Below, in pieces: positions 8,334 through 17,740 of a stretch of 64,000 nucleotides of DNA. The position numbers and the translations under genes are program-made. The notes under the pieces were generated by a model that was given only the letters and a program-made list of their open reading frames with translations, had not been told where the DNA came from and made no database searches. The DNA lies in the NCBI RefSeq assembly GCF_000747525.1, contig NZ_CP009278.1, positions 186,001 to 250,000 on the forward strand, written 5' to 3'. The first letter of the stretch is position 1. Every line of letters begins with the position of its first letter. The stretch is from Sphingobacterium sp. ML3W (GTDB taxonomy: Bacteria; Bacteroidota; Bacteroidia; Sphingobacteriales; Sphingobacteriaceae).

Positions 8334-9202
8334 AATTGACATTGGGTTTTTCACCTTGTCCGAACGATACTTTTATTTTTGATGCACTTATCCATCATAA
8401 GATAGATACAGAAGGGCTGGACTTCGATATTGTCTATGAAGACGTCGAAACTTTAAATCTTAAGGCCTTCAGAGGCGATTTGGATGTTACAAAGCTAAGC
8501 TACCATGCTTTTGCATATGCTGTTGAAGATTACGAACTGCTGGACGCTGGTAGTGCACTTGGTTTCGGAGTCGGGCCAATGTTGATCACAAAGGATGCGA
8601 ATTTGGCAACAATGCTTCAGGAAAAATTAAGTTCTGGAGATTCATTAACAACGGAGTTAGAGCAATTGCGAGTCGGTTACCCAGGTAAGTATACAACCGC
8701 TCATTTTTTATTGGGCTTAGCATTTCCAGAATTGAAGAATAAGCAGGAACTTGTTTTTTCTGAAATAGAAAGTTCTTTACTAGCTGGGGATATCGATTTA
8801 GGATTGATTATTCATGAAAATCGTTTCACCTATCAAGAAAAAGGATTATTCAAGGTGGTTGATTTAGGTGATTACTGGGAAAAAACGACAAATTGTCCTA
8901 TTCCTTTGGGGGGGATTGTCGTGAAAAGAAGCCTACCAACCGAAATTAAAGTAAAATTGAATCGTATATTACGAGCGAGTGTTGAATATGCTTTTGCAAA
9001 TCCTACATCAGGACTGGAGTTTATCAAGTCTCATGCGCAAGAAATGAGCACTGAAGTGATGTATAAACACATTGAACTTTATGTCAATAAATATTCTGTA
9101 GAACTTGGGAAAGAGGGGCGTTCTGCTATTGAAATGATGTTTAATAAGGCTCAGGATATGGGCTTTATCCCTAAAACGGATAAGAATTTGTTTTTGTCAT
9201 AA
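8330..9202 (+). CDS. mqnD: MqnD-like 1,4-dihydroxy-6-naphthoate synthase
   Basis: MqnD carries out a late step of the futalosine pathway of menaquinone synthesis, releasing 1,4-dihydroxy-6-naphthoate from cyclic dehypoxanthine futalosine. The protein begins with KLTLGFSPCPNDTFIFDAL, the typical N-terminal block, and continues with DVTKLSYHAFAYA, SALGFGVGPMLI and LGLIIHENRFTY, all conserved in MqnD. The length of 290 residues is usual. It overlaps the previous gene by 4 nt. The other mqn genes are not in the window, so use of the full pathway is not shown here. Confidence 0.85.
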   Translation: MKLTLGFSPCPNDTFIFDALIHHKIDTEGLDFDIVYEDVETLNLKAFRGDLDVTKLSYHAFAYAVEDYELLDAGSALGFGVGPMLITKDANLATMLQEKLSSGDSLTTELEQLRVGYPGKYTTAHFLLGLAFPELKNKQELVFSEIESSLLAGDIDLGLIIHENRFTYQEKGLFKVVDLGDYWEKTTNCPIPLGGIVVKRSLPTEIKVKLNRILRASVEYAFANPTSGLEFIKSHAQEMSTEVMYKHIELYVNKYSVELGKEGRSAIEMMFNKAQDMGFIPKTDKNLFLS

Positions 9203-9231
9203 AAAATAGTAAAAAAAATATATATAGTGTG

Positions 9232-9260
9232 TTAGATATGATATCTAATAACTAAATTTG
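9232..9260 (+). promoter_or_regulatory. secA promoter with an embedded palindrome
   Basis: TAAATTTG at 9253-9260 matches the Bacteroidota -7 element. The expected -33 region falls in a perfect palindrome at 9232-9248 (TTAGATAT-G-ATATCTAA, 8-bp arms), with TTA in place of TTG. The start codon of secA is 83 nt downstream. The palindrome is placed where a repressor could block the promoter. Confidence 0.5.
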
Positions 9261-9343
9261 CCCGATTAGTGTCAATTTGTCTGCAATTTTAGTTTGGAGT
9301 CATTATTGAATGAAAGTCATAAATTGAGATAGAAAAGAATATT

Positions 9344-12300
9344 ATGTTAAAATTTTTAAGTAAATTATTTGGAAGTAAATCCGAGCGAGATATTAAGGGT
9401 GTTCAGCCAATTGTAGAAAAAATAAAATCGGAATACGAGCAGCTAGCATCACTAAGTGATGATGAATTGCGTGGTAAAACGGCTGATTTCAAAAATAGAA
9501 TAAAAGGATATTTAGCAGATATTGATCAGGAAATTTCTTCTCTTAAGGCCGAAGCTGATGCTGATGACATCGATATGTCACAAAAAACAGCCATCTATGA
9601 AAACGCAGATAAATTATCTAAAGAACGTGATAAAAAATTAGAAGAGGTTTTAAAGGATATTTTACCAGAGGCTTTCGCTGTGGTAAAAGAAACTGCAAGA
9701 CGTCTGACAGAAAATAAACAATTGGTCGTTACAGCGAATGACTTTGACAGAGAGATTGCCGCTCAAAAACAAAATGTTGTGATTGAAGGCGATCAAGCTA
9801 CATGGAAAAATGTTTGGTTGGCAGCAGGCTCTGAAGTGGTTTGGAACATGGTGCATTATGATGTACAATTGATTGGTGGTATTGTATTGCACCAAGGTAA
9901 AATTGCACAGATGGCAACGGGTGAGGGTAAAACTTTAGTGGGTACACTTCCAACATACTTAAACGCGTTAGCTGGAAATGGTGTTCATATCGTTACGGTG
10001 AATGATTATCTAGCTCGTCGTGACTCGGAGTGGAATGCACCATTATTTGAATTTCACGGTATGAGTGTCGATTGTATCGATAAGCATCAGCCAAATTCGC
10101 CACAACGTCGTAAAGCATATGCTTCTGACATTGTTTATGGTACCAATAATGAGTTTGGATTTGATTATTTACGTGATAACATGACACAAACACCTGAGGC
10201 ATTGGTGCAAGGAAAGTTGCATTTTGCTATGGTGGATGAGGTCGATTCAGTTTTAATTGATGATGCACGTACACCTTTGATTATTTCAGGACCAATACCT
10301 CGTGGTGACCAACATGAATTTTACCAATTAAAACCTCGTATCGAGCGTTTGGTGAATGCACAAAAGGCATATATCAATACCGTATTAAATGAAGCTAAAA
10401 AAGCTGTAAAGGCAGGCGATATCGACCCAGAGAAAGGTGGATTAGCTTTATTTAGAGCTTACCGCGGTTTACCAAAAAACAAAGCATTAATTAAATATTT
10501 AAGTGAAAATAATCACCGTCAGATTTTGCAAAAAGTTGAAAATTACTATATGCAAGAGCAGAATAAAAATATGCCTAAAGCTGATGAGGAATTATACTTT
10601 GTAATTGATGAGAAAAATAATCAAGTAGAATTAACGGAGAAAGGAATCGAATTGATCACTGCATCTGGTGAAGATACTTCGTTTTTCATTTTACCTGATG
10701 TGGGTTCTGAAATCGCTGATATTGAAAAAGCTGATATCCCTTTAGAAGAGAAAGCAACACGTAAGGAAGAATTATTGCGTGACTATTCGATTAAAGCGGA
10801 ACGTATCCACTCTATTAATCAGTTATTGAAGGCATATACGTTATTTGAAAATGACGTTGAATATATTGTTGACGAAGGAAAAGTAAAAATTGTAGATGAG
10901 CAGACGGGTCGTATCATGGATGGTCGTCGTTACTCAGATGGTTTGCATCAAGCAATTGAGGCAAAAGAGAATGTGAAAGTAGAAGATGCGACACAAACTT
11001 ATGCGACCATTACGTTACAAAATTACTTCCGTATGTATCACAAACTTGCGGGTATGACGGGAACAGCATCTACTGAGGCAGGCGAGCTTTGGGAAATTTA
11101 TAAATTGGATGTTGTCGAGATTCCGACAAATCGCGTTGCTTTACGTGATGACCGTCAGGATTTCATTTATCGTACCGCCCGTGAAAAATACAATGCTGTA
11201 GCAGAAGAGATTCAGAAATTGACAGAAGCAGGTAGACCAGTATTAGTGGGTACTACATCGGTAGAGATTTCGGAATTGTTAAGTCGTATGCTACAATTAC
11301 GTAAAGTGAAGCATAATGTATTAAACGCGAAGTTACACCAAAAAGAAGCGGATATCGTTGCAGAAGCGGGTCAACCGGGACAAGTAACCATCGCTACAAA
11401 TATGGCGGGTCGTGGAACGGATATTAAATTAAGCGATGAAGTGAAGGCTGCTGGTGGTTTAGCGATCATTGGTACAGAGCGTCACGAATCTCGTCGTGTT
11501 GACCGTCAGTTACGTGGTCGTGCAGGCCGTCAAGGAGATCCAGGATCGTCTCAATTCTTCGTATCTTTGGAAGATAATCTAATGCGTTTATTTGCATCAG
11601 AGCGAATCTCTAACATCATGGTGAAAATGGGTGTTGAAGAAGGCGAAGTGATGCAACATAGCATGTTGACAAAATCTATTGAAAGAGCGCAACGTAAGGT
11701 AGAAGAAAACAACTTTGGTATTCGTAAGCGTCTATTGGAATATGATGACGTGATGAACTCACAACGTACTGTTATCTATACGAAACGTAAAAATGCCTTG
11801 TTCGGAGAGCGTTTAGATGTTGATTTGAATAACATGATTTTTGATGTTGTTGAAGAGATTGTCGCAGATGCTAAAGAAGGGGGTTCTTATGAAGATCTTC
11901 AGATTGAAGTAATCCGCATATTTGCTGTTAATCCAGAAATTTCGGAAGAAGAATTTACAAATACAAAGATAGAAGCGTTAACAGATCGTTTATTCGAACA
12001 GATCATAAATGCTTATCATCATAAAGTGAATACTGTTGCTGCTCATACTATTCCTGTATTACAGAATGTATTTGCAGAGCGCGGTTCAGTTGTAGAAAAT
12101 GTTGTTATTCCTTTCTCTGATGGCCTTCGTGGCATCCAAGTTGCTACAAATTTAAAGAAGGCAATCGAAACAGAAGGAAGAGAAGTTTTCAAATCATTTG
12201 AAAAAGGTATTGTCTTAGCTTTAATTGATGAAGCTTGGAAAGAACATTTACGCGAAATGGATGATTTGAAGCAATCTGTACAAAATGCAGTTTACGAACA

Positions 12301-12640
12301 AAAGGATCCGATCATCATTTATAAGATGGAAGCATTCAATCTGTTCAAGTCTATGTTAGCGGAAATGAACAAGGATATTGTTAGCTTTATTTTCAAAGGA
12401 GAAATTCCAGGACAAAATATGCAAAGTATTCCTGAGCGTTCTGTGCAGGCACCTCAAGTTCAGGTGAAAGCAACAAAAGCAGAGTTGGAATCTCCTATAG
12501 GAGTAAGTGCTGAAGATATAGACACACGTGATCTAGGACCTAGTCAACCTGTTCGCAATGAACATGAAATTGGTCGTAATGACGATTGTCCATGTGGTTC
12601 TGGTAAAAAATATAAAAACTGTCATGGCGCAAATAGCTAG
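9344..12640 (+). CDS. secA: Preprotein translocase ATPase SecA
   Basis: SecA drives preproteins through the SecYEG channel at the inner membrane. The 1098-residue protein has Walker A (ATGEGKT, about residues 191-197), the DEAD-like MVDEVDSVLIDDARTPLI block near residue 297, GMTGTA, the ATNMAGRGTDIKL motor motif and the QLRGRAGRQGDPGSS arginine-finger region. It ends with the zinc-binding CPCGSGKKYKNCH tail (about residues 1083-1095). It is longer than E. coli SecA (901 residues), with extra sequence near residues 55-100 and 320-450, which I believe is common in Bacteroidota. Confidence 0.97.
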   Translation: MLKFLSKLFGSKSERDIKGVQPIVEKIKSEYEQLASLSDDELRGKTADFKNRIKGYLADIDQEISSLKAEADADDIDMSQKTAIYENADKLSKERDKKLEEVLKDILPEAFAVVKETARRLTENKQLVVTANDFDREIAAQKQNVVIEGDQATWKNVWLAAGSEVVWNMVHYDVQLIGGIVLHQGKIAQMATGEGKTLVGTLPTYLNALAGNGVHIVTVNDYLARRDSEWNAPLFEFHGMSVDCIDKHQPNSPQRRKAYASDIVYGTNNEFGFDYLRDNMTQTPEALVQGKLHFAMVDEVDSVLIDDARTPLIISGPIPRGDQHEFYQLKPRIERLVNAQKAYINTVLNEAKKAVKAGDIDPEKGGLALFRAYRGLPKNKALIKYLSENNHRQILQKVENYYMQEQNKNMPKADEELYFVIDEKNNQVELTEKGIELITASGEDTSFFILPDVGSEIADIEKADIPLEEKATRKEELLRDYSIKAERIHSINQLLKAYTLFENDVEYIVDEGKVKIVDEQTGRIMDGRRYSDGLHQAIEAKENVKVEDATQTYATITLQNYFRMYHKLAGMTGTASTEAGELWEIYKLDVVEIPTNRVALRDDRQDFIYRTAREKYNAVAEEIQKLTEAGRPVLVGTTSVEISELLSRMLQLRKVKHNVLNAKLHQKEADIVAEAGQPGQVTIATNMAGRGTDIKLSDEVKAAGGLAIIGTERHESRRVDRQLRGRAGRQGDPGSSQFFVSLEDNLMRLFASERISNIMVKMGVEEGEVMQHSMLTKSIERAQRKVEENNFGIRKRLLEYDDVMNSQRTVIYTKRKNALFGERLDVDLNNMIFDVVEEIVADAKEGGSYEDLQIEVIRIFAVNPEISEEEFTNTKIEALTDRLFEQIINAYHHKVNTVAAHTIPVLQNVFAERGSVVENVVIPFSDGLRGIQVATNLKKAIETEGREVFKSFEKGIVLALIDEAWKEHLREMDDLKQSVQNAVYEQKDPIIIYKMEAFNLFKSMLAEMNKDIVSFIFKGEIPGQNMQSIPERSVQAPQVQVKATKAELESPIGVSAEDIDTRDLGPSQPVRNEHEIGRNDDCPCGSGKKYKNCHGANS

Positions 12641-12665
12641 GCCGTATTTAAATAAATAAATTACA

Positions 12666-13124
12666 ATGTTTAAGATAGGATTGATAGTTGTTTTTGCTTT
12701 AGTGAGTTTTACTTTTTCAAAAGTAAACGCGCAAGAGAATGAAAATGTAGTTATTATGAAAGATTCATTAATAACAATTTTGCAACATTATCGAGCAAAT
12801 ATGGGTATCAATCCTGTCGAGAACAAACCTGTAGCAGTATCTAGCAAACCTCCAGTACGAAGCGCGGCTACGCGTACGACAGTGAGGGGCTTTAGGGTTC
12901 AAATTTTTGCAGGTAGTGATCGTAATGCTGCTTTCTCAGAGCAGTCACGATTCAGAAGCATGTATAAAGACATTGATACCTATGTCAATTATGATGAGCC
13001 CAATTATCGGGTCAAAGTAGGCGATTTTAGGAGCCGATCTGAAGCAAATAATTTCATGAATTTGCTGCGTCAACAATTTAAAAACGTATTCGTATTCTCG
13101 GAAAACGTTTTTGTTTACCAATAA
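12666..13124 (+). CDS. SPOR-domain protein with signal peptide
   Basis: The 152-residue product has a signal peptide (hydrophobic stretch ending SKVNAQ) and a C-terminal SPOR domain at about residues 80-150. The domain shows FRVQIFAGSDRNAA, then YVNYDEPNYRVKVGDFRSRSEANNFM, which is the beta-alpha-beta pattern of the fold. SPOR domains bind denuded glycan strands of peptidoglycan. It follows secA by 25 nt and precedes the M20 gene by 10 nt, so it may be co-transcribed with both. The partner protein is unknown. Confidence 0.85.
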   Translation: MFKIGLIVVFALVSFTFSKVNAQENENVVIMKDSLITILQHYRANMGINPVENKPVAVSSKPPVRSAATRTTVRGFRVQIFAGSDRNAAFSEQSRFRSMYKDIDTYVNYDEPNYRVKVGDFRSRSEANNFMNLLRQQFKNVFVFSENVFVYQ

Positions 13125-13134
13125 TCTTATTAAA

Positions 13135-14325
13135 ATGGCAAGTATTAAAGAAAAAGTTAATGCCTTAGCCCAACAGTTTTTTCAAGAGACGGTTCAAATG
13201 AGGAGACATCTTCATCAGCACCCCGAACTTTCTTTTGAGGAGTATCATACTTCGGCATACGTCAAATCCGTGTTGAATGATATGGGTATTTCCTATCAGG
13301 AGATGGCTGATACAGGCATTGTGGCTTATATTAAAGGAGATCTCACCTCTGATGAGGTAATCGCTTTACGGGCCGATATGGATGCATTACCTATTCAAGA
13401 GGTAGCCGGTAGAAGCTATGGTTCTCAAAATGCGGGAGTCATGCATGCCTGTGGTCATGATGTACATACTTCATCATTGTTGGGCGTCGCCAAGATTTTA
13501 CATGCATTGAAAGCGGAGTATGGAGGAGTTGTCAAATTGATTTTCCAACCGGGAGAAGAACGTCTTCCAGGTGGTGCTTCTATCATGATTAAAGAAGGTG
13601 TGTTGCAGAATCCTGCTCCTTCAGCAATCATTGGCCAACACGTCATGCCTTTTATCGAGGCAGGAAAGGTGGGCTTTAGAGCTGGTAAATATATGGCATC
13701 CTGTGATGAGCTGTTTATGACAGTGAAAGGAAAGGGAGGGCATGGTGCTCATCCACACCAGAATATTGATCCAATCGTGATTACCGCACATATTATTACG
13801 GCTCTTCAACAAATTACAAGCCGATTTGCAGATCCTAGGATACCTACAGTTCTTTCTTTTGGTAAGATCAGTGCAAATGGTGCCACAAATGTCATTCCTG
13901 ACGAAGTTTATCTGGAGGGTACCTTCCGTACCTTTGACGAAGAATGGCGTGCTGAGGCGCATGAAAAGATGATTAAAATGGCAACCGGTATGGCGGAGAG
14001 TATGGGAGCAACATGTGATTTTGATGTCCGTAAGGGGTACCCATTTTTAATCAACAACCCGGAGTTGACGATGGCGGCCCGTGGTTTTGCAGAAGAATAC
14101 TTGGGAAAGGAGCACGTATTGGATCTGGAGCTATGGCCTGCGGCGGAAGATTTTTCCTACTATTCACAAGAGATTGATGCATGTTTCTATCGTTTGGGTA
14201 CAGGCAATAAATCCAAAGGTATTCAATCTGCGGTGCATACAGCAACTTTTGATGTTGATGAAGATGCCCTATTGGTAAGTATTGGCTTGATGGCTTATAT
14301 GACTTTAAGACGTTTAGGATATTAA
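13135..14325 (+). CDS. M20-family amidohydrolase (N-acyl-amino-acid or hippurate hydrolase type)
   Basis: This 396-residue metallopeptidase-family enzyme has RRHLHQHPELSFEE near the N-terminus, the metal-binding HACGHDVHTSSLLG block, QPGEERLPGG, and GKGGHGAHPHQNIDPI in the dimerisation domain. It ends with AAEDFSYYSQ. These are the signatures of the IAA-amino acid hydrolase/hippuricase branch. I start it at the ATG at 13135 (MASIKEK), because the upstream TTG extension overlaps the SPOR gene. No signal peptide is visible, so it should be cytosolic. The natural substrate is not known. Confidence 0.88.
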   Translation: MASIKEKVNALAQQFFQETVQMRRHLHQHPELSFEEYHTSAYVKSVLNDMGISYQEMADTGIVAYIKGDLTSDEVIALRADMDALPIQEVAGRSYGSQNAGVMHACGHDVHTSSLLGVAKILHALKAEYGGVVKLIFQPGEERLPGGASIMIKEGVLQNPAPSAIIGQHVMPFIEAGKVGFRAGKYMASCDELFMTVKGKGGHGAHPHQNIDPIVITAHIITALQQITSRFADPRIPTVLSFGKISANGATNVIPDEVYLEGTFRTFDEEWRAEAHEKMIKMATGMAESMGATCDFDVRKGYPFLINNPELTMAARGFAEEYLGKEHVLDLELWPAAEDFSYYSQEIDACFYRLGTGNKSKGIQSAVHTATFDVDEDALLVSIGLMAYMTLRRLGY

Positions 14326-14329
14326 GATT

Positions 14330-14899
14330 ATGTCATCACATCATATTGTTAGGGAACGGCAAGAGCCCGCCCTATTGATAACAGATATCTATAGTATTGA
14401 CATCGATCTGGTCGGTCAGATCTTAGAATGGTCTCCAACCATCATTACAGATATTGATTCCTATGAAGCGGTTACTTCACAGAACTATAAAGTGGACGTT
14501 ATTTTTACAAATAAGTTAATTGACCTACCACAGGAACATGTGAAGAGTGTTTTTTTTGAAACGAATTATGTAGAGGCGGCGTTGCGCTACCTGGTACAAG
14601 AAGGCTATAGCGCGGTTAATATTTTAGGTGGAGGTTTTGATAAAACCGTTTTGGAGCAGTTCGCGAAAAAAATAGATATTGTCTGGTTACGTGATGATAA
14701 AAGGACGATTTTTGTTCAGTCCGGTTTTCAAAAATGGATGCCAGCGGGAGATGAGCTCATTATAGAATCTACCTTAAACGAGTTAGAATTGGAGGGAGTG
14801 GCGTTGATTTCGGAGAATAAATACAAGACCATAAAAGATGGATTTTTCAAAATAAAATTCTCGAATTCTAAATTTTGTTTACTGACAGAAAAAATATGA
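14330..14899 (+). CDS. Degenerate thiamine-pyrophosphokinase-like protein
   Basis: The layout of this 189-residue protein resembles thiamine pyrophosphokinase: an N-terminal MSSHHIVRERQEPALLI start, an LVQEGYSAVNILGGG strand-helix unit like the ligand-handling core, and a C-terminal beta part ending KTIKDGFFKIKFSNSKFCLL like the TPK thiamine-binding domain. The catalytic acidic motifs expected in TPK (D-G-A, G-D-x-D-S and the T-D pair) are not there; VDVIFTNKL stands where VD-x-x-x-GDFDS would be. I therefore doubt that it makes thiamine diphosphate. The family link is inferred by eye. It overlaps the GNAT gene by 4 nt. Confidence 0.5.
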   Translation: MSSHHIVRERQEPALLITDIYSIDIDLVGQILEWSPTIITDIDSYEAVTSQNYKVDVIFTNKLIDLPQEHVKSVFFETNYVEAALRYLVQEGYSAVNILGGGFDKTVLEQFAKKIDIVWLRDDKRTIFVQSGFQKWMPAGDELIIESTLNELELEGVALISENKYKTIKDGFFKIKFSNSKFCLLTEKI

Positions 14900-15393
14900 A
14901 TACCTTAAATATCACATATGCTGAAATAAGCGAAGCAGAACTGATCAGTGAAATTGGGAAGAAAAGCTATTGGGAAACTTATCCATCAATTTTAACAGCC
15001 GAGCAAATTGACTTTATGCTGAATAAGAATTACACGATGGAGGCCATTAAAACTTTGATGGGGAGTGGGCAAGATTTTTATGTACTATATGAGGATTCAG
15101 TTGCAATGGGTTTTGTCGCTGTTCAGGTGAAAGAGCAGACAATCTTGCGGATAGAAAAACTTTATCTTCTGTCGGCGGCCAAGGGCAAAGGATACGGAAA
15201 AAGATTGTTAGATTTTGCCGCTCAATTGGGCAAGTCAAGAGATCTGCTGAAATTGGAACTCAATGTGAACCGTAGCAATCCCGCTTATCATTTTTATTTA
15301 AAACAAGGTTTTTTAGTGACAGAAACCGTTGATATTCCTTATTACGATTATGTTCTGGATGACTATGTCATGCAGAAAGCGCTACAGCATTAG
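14896..15393 (+). CDS. GNAT-family N-acetyltransferase
   Basis: The 165-residue product has the GNAT core: a beta strand with ILRIEKLYLL followed by the acetyl-CoA pyrophosphate loop AAKGKGYGKRLLDFA, and a final LELNVNRSNPAYHFYLKQGF block in which N-x-x-A-x-x-x-Y marks motif B. These enzymes transfer an acetyl group to an amine; the acceptor cannot be predicted. I start at the ATG at 14896, which overlaps the stop of the preceding gene (ATGA), giving coupled translation. Confidence 0.88.
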   Translation: MNTLNITYAEISEAELISEIGKKSYWETYPSILTAEQIDFMLNKNYTMEAIKTLMGSGQDFYVLYEDSVAMGFVAVQVKEQTILRIEKLYLLSAAKGKGYGKRLLDFAAQLGKSRDLLKLELNVNRSNPAYHFYLKQGFLVTETVDIPYYDYVLDDYVMQKALQH

Positions 15394-15510
15394 TCCTTTC
15401 TGATTGCCATTAGTCCTGTGTTTTCGGTATAAAAGGATTAATAGCCTACATAAGTACCTTTATAATAAAATAGTAACAAATAAATTTGCATTTATATCTG
15501 CGCAATTATA

Positions 15511-15541
15511 TTGCGAATCAAAGCAAATTTATCTAAGTTTG
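15511..15541 (+). promoter_or_regulatory. Promoter for the rhodanese gene
   Basis: TTG at 15511-15513 and TAAGTTTG at 15534-15541 are separated by 20 nt, matching the Bacteroidota -33/-7 promoter. A second TAAATTTG lies upstream at 15481-15488. The start codon is 19 nt after the -7 element. Confidence 0.6.
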
Positions 15542-15560
15542 AGATAAATAGTAATACATC

Positions 15561-15875
15561 ATGAAAGAAGTAACAGTAGAAGAACTTAAATCAAAAATTG
15601 ATAATAACGAAGATTTTCAATTAATTGATGTACGTGAGACATTTGAGTATGAGGTTTCTAATCTAGGAGGATTGAATATTCCGCTATCTGGAATCTTAAT
15701 TGAAGTCGAAAAGATTGCTAAAGATAAACCCGTTATTGTTCAATGTCGTTCAGGAAAACGTTCGGCACAGGCAGTAATGATGCTGGAGCAACAAGGCTTT
15801 GACAATTTGGCCAACCTAAAAGGTGGTATCGTAGCATGGAAAGAGGAAATCGATCCTGAGATAGACGTCTATTAA
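15561..15875 (+). CDS. Single-domain rhodanese-like protein
   Basis: The 104-residue protein is one rhodanese domain with the LIDVRETFEYEVSNLGG region and the active-site loop QCRSGKRSA, where C62 would carry the persulfide. It ends with LKGGIVAWKEEID, the typical final helix. Such proteins move sulfane sulfur; the acceptor is not known. No signal peptide is visible, so it should be cytosolic. It has its own promoter and seems to be a single-gene unit. Confidence 0.88.
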   Translation: MKEVTVEELKSKIDNNEDFQLIDVRETFEYEVSNLGGLNIPLSGILIEVEKIAKDKPVIVQCRSGKRSAQAVMMLEQQGFDNLANLKGGIVAWKEEIDPEIDVY

Positions 15876-16067
15876 GCTTAAATAAATCATGAGCTTTCGG
15901 CTCGTATTAGGAGAAATAGCTACTCATGACAGCTTCTCTGCATGAAATGGGAATTTATATTTTAATGAAACCATCATGTGCTTAAGTAAAAATGCAGACC
16001 GATATGAACGGAGCCCAATCGTATCGGGTGAGTTTTTGAACACGATTAAAAAAATCAATTTATTCTA

Positions 16068-16358
16068 ATGAAAAACTTAGAGTATCAGACTAAACAAGCT
16101 TTTTTGTTTAGTCTTGCTTTTTATTGCATTTCACTCGGATCCAAACTGTTTCACTTCGACATTTTTCCAATCCTATTTAGTATTTCTTTGCTGTTGTCCC
16201 TTATTTGGGTCGTATTAACATTGCGGGAAATCATATTTTCGGGTCGAATTTCAAACACGGAGCGGATGTTAATGGCATTATTTATTATATTTTTCAATAT
16301 AATTGCAGGCATATTTTATTTCTTCCTGTTAAGGAAGAAAGTAATTGGTAAAAATTAA
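16068..16358 (+). CDS. Small membrane protein of unknown function
   Basis: The 96-residue product has three hydrophobic stretches (around residues 9-25, 32-52 and 65-88) and basic residues at both ends. It begins MKNLEYQTKQAFLF. I do not recognise a family. It lies 4 nt upstream of another small membrane protein on the same strand, and the two are probably an operon. The 192-nt spacer before it has no convincing promoter or ORF. Confidence 0.6.
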   Translation: MKNLEYQTKQAFLFSLAFYCISLGSKLFHFDIFPILFSISLLLSLIWVVLTLREIIFSGRISNTERMLMALFIIFFNIIAGIFYFFLLRKKVIGKN

Positions 16359-16362
16359 TATT

Positions 16363-16581
16363 ATGACAAAAAATTTTATTCTAAATATTCTACTTAATTT
16401 ATTGATTGTAGGAGCGATCTATTATGGTTTTAAAGCTTACGAAGCTGGAAACGTCTTAGTAAGTGGTCTTTCGATTGCCTTATTGGTTGTCTTTATCTTC
16501 TTAAAGCGTGCCTTGATGAAGAAGGTTAAAAATGACTTACAAATTGAGGGGGAGCGTAGGAAACAAGAAAAGATGAAGTAA
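16363..16581 (+). CDS. Small two-helix membrane protein of unknown function
   Basis: The 72-residue product begins MTKNFILNILLNLLIVG and has two hydrophobic segments, then a charged tail (KKVKNDLQIEGERRKQEKMK) that should face the cytosol. I chose the ATG at 16363; a GTG further upstream would overlap the previous gene. Its size, layout and tail suggest a conserved family within Sphingobacteriaceae, but I cannot name it with certainty. A strong terminator follows. Confidence 0.6.
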   Translation: MTKNFILNILLNLLIVGAIYYGFKAYEAGNVLVSGLSIALLVVFIFLKRALMKKVKNDLQIEGERRKQEKMK

Positions 16582-16585
16582 TAGA

Positions 16586-16617
16586 AATGGGCAACTGATT
16601 CAGTTGCCCATTTTTTA
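16586..16617 (+). terminator. Intrinsic terminator after the small membrane protein pair
   Basis: A 12-bp stem with a 3-nt loop (arms AATGGGCAACTG and CAGTTGCCCATT) is followed by a run of six T residues. It lies between convergent genes, 16 nt before the end of gcvT. Confidence 0.85.
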
Positions 16618-16633
16618 TTACTTAAAATGTTTA

Positions 16634-17716
16634 TTACTTTACAAATGGTGGTTTAACCACTTTTGCTTTTATACTTTGGTTACGGATACTGATATAGATT
16701 TCAGATCCTTCTTTTGTGAAAGCATTATCAACATATCCTAGACCGATTGATTTCTTCAATGTTGGTGATTGTGTTCCCGAGGTTACACGACCAATTTTGT
16801 TTCCATCTGCATCTAAGATCTCATAATCATGACGTGCAATACCACGATCGATCATTTCGAATCCAACTAGTTTTTTCTTGATACCAGCTTCTTTTTCAGC
16901 TTTTAGATTAGCAGAGTTAACAAATTCTTTTGTGAATTTTGTTACCCATCCTAATCCTCCTTCTAGCGGAGAGGTTGTATCGTCGATGTCATTACCATAT
17001 AAACAGAAACCCATTTCTAGACGTAGTGTGTCGCGAGCACCTAAACCAATCGGTTTAATGCCGTAAGCAGCACCAGCTTCAAAAATAGCATCCCAAACTT
17101 TTTGCGCATCTTCGTTTGCAACGTAGATCTCAAAACCACCAGCACCTGTATATCCTGTTGCAGATACCAATACATTCTCTACACCAGCAAATGTGCCTTT
17201 AGTAAAGGAATAATATTCCATAGACGCAAGTTCGATGTCGGTTAAAGATTGCAATGCATCAGCTGCTTTAGGACCTTGTACTGCAAACAATGAAGTTTCA
17301 TCAGAGATATTTTTCATATCAACTCCAAAGCTGTTGTATTTAGAAATCCAATTCCAGTCCTTCTCAATATTAGAAGCATTCACAACTAAAAAATACGTGT
17401 TTTCGTCGATGCGGTATGTTAAAAAATCATCTACTATACCACCGTTTTCATTTGGAAGGTAAGCATATTGAATTTTACCGTCATACAACTTGGTCGCATC
17501 ATTCGAAGAAACTGCCTGAATAAGGTCTAATGCTTTCTCTCCTTTAAGAATGAATTCGCCCATGTGACTAACGTCAAACACACCTACAGCTGTACGAACA
17601 GTCTCGTGTTCATCATTGATACCCGAATATTGAACAGGCATGTTGAAACCTGCAAAAGGAACCATTTTCGCTCCTAAAGCGATATGTGTATCCGTAAGGG
17701 CAGTATTTTTGATCAT
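16634..17716 (-). CDS. gcvT: Glycine cleavage system aminomethyltransferase (T protein)
   Basis: GcvT takes the aminomethyl group from the lipoylated H protein, releasing ammonia and forming 5,10-methylene-tetrahydrofolate. The 360 residues match the family. Typical blocks are [55 protein letters not shown] and the terminal [16 protein letters not shown] segment (here [14 protein letters not shown]). The partner P protein gene gcvP is 14 kb away on the other strand, so the system is not a single operon in this genome. No glycine riboswitch is visible upstream. Confidence 0.96.
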   Translation of the reverse strand: MIKNTALTDTHIALGAKMVPFAGFNMPVQYSGINDEHETVRTAVGVFDVSHMGEFILKGEKALDLIQAVSSNDATKLYDGKIQYAYLPNENGGIVDDFLTYRIDENTYFLVVNASNIEKDWNWISKYNSFGVDMKNISDETSLFAVQGPKAADALQSLTDIELASMEYYSFTKGTFAGVENVLVSATGYTGAGGFEIYVANEDAQKVWDAIFEAGAAYGIKPIGLGARDTLRLEMGFCLYGNDIDDTTSPLEGGLGWVTKFTKEFVNSANLKAEKEAGIKKKLVGFEMIDRGIARHDYEILDADGNKIGRVTSGTQSPTLKKSIGLGYVDNAFTKEGSEIYISIRNQSIKAKVVKPPFVK

Positions 17717-17740
17717 AATACGATAAGTTTTATTTATTTA

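Noticed and set aside
13621..13962. 113-codon minus-strand frame inside the M20 amidohydrolase gene
   Set aside because: It is antisense to conserved catalytic segments, has no own promoter or family resemblance, and is a shadow frame.
15876..16067. Decayed gene or small RNA between the rhodanese and small membrane protein genes
   Set aside because: I found no frame longer than a few codons that looks like protein, and no promoter-terminator pair for an RNA.
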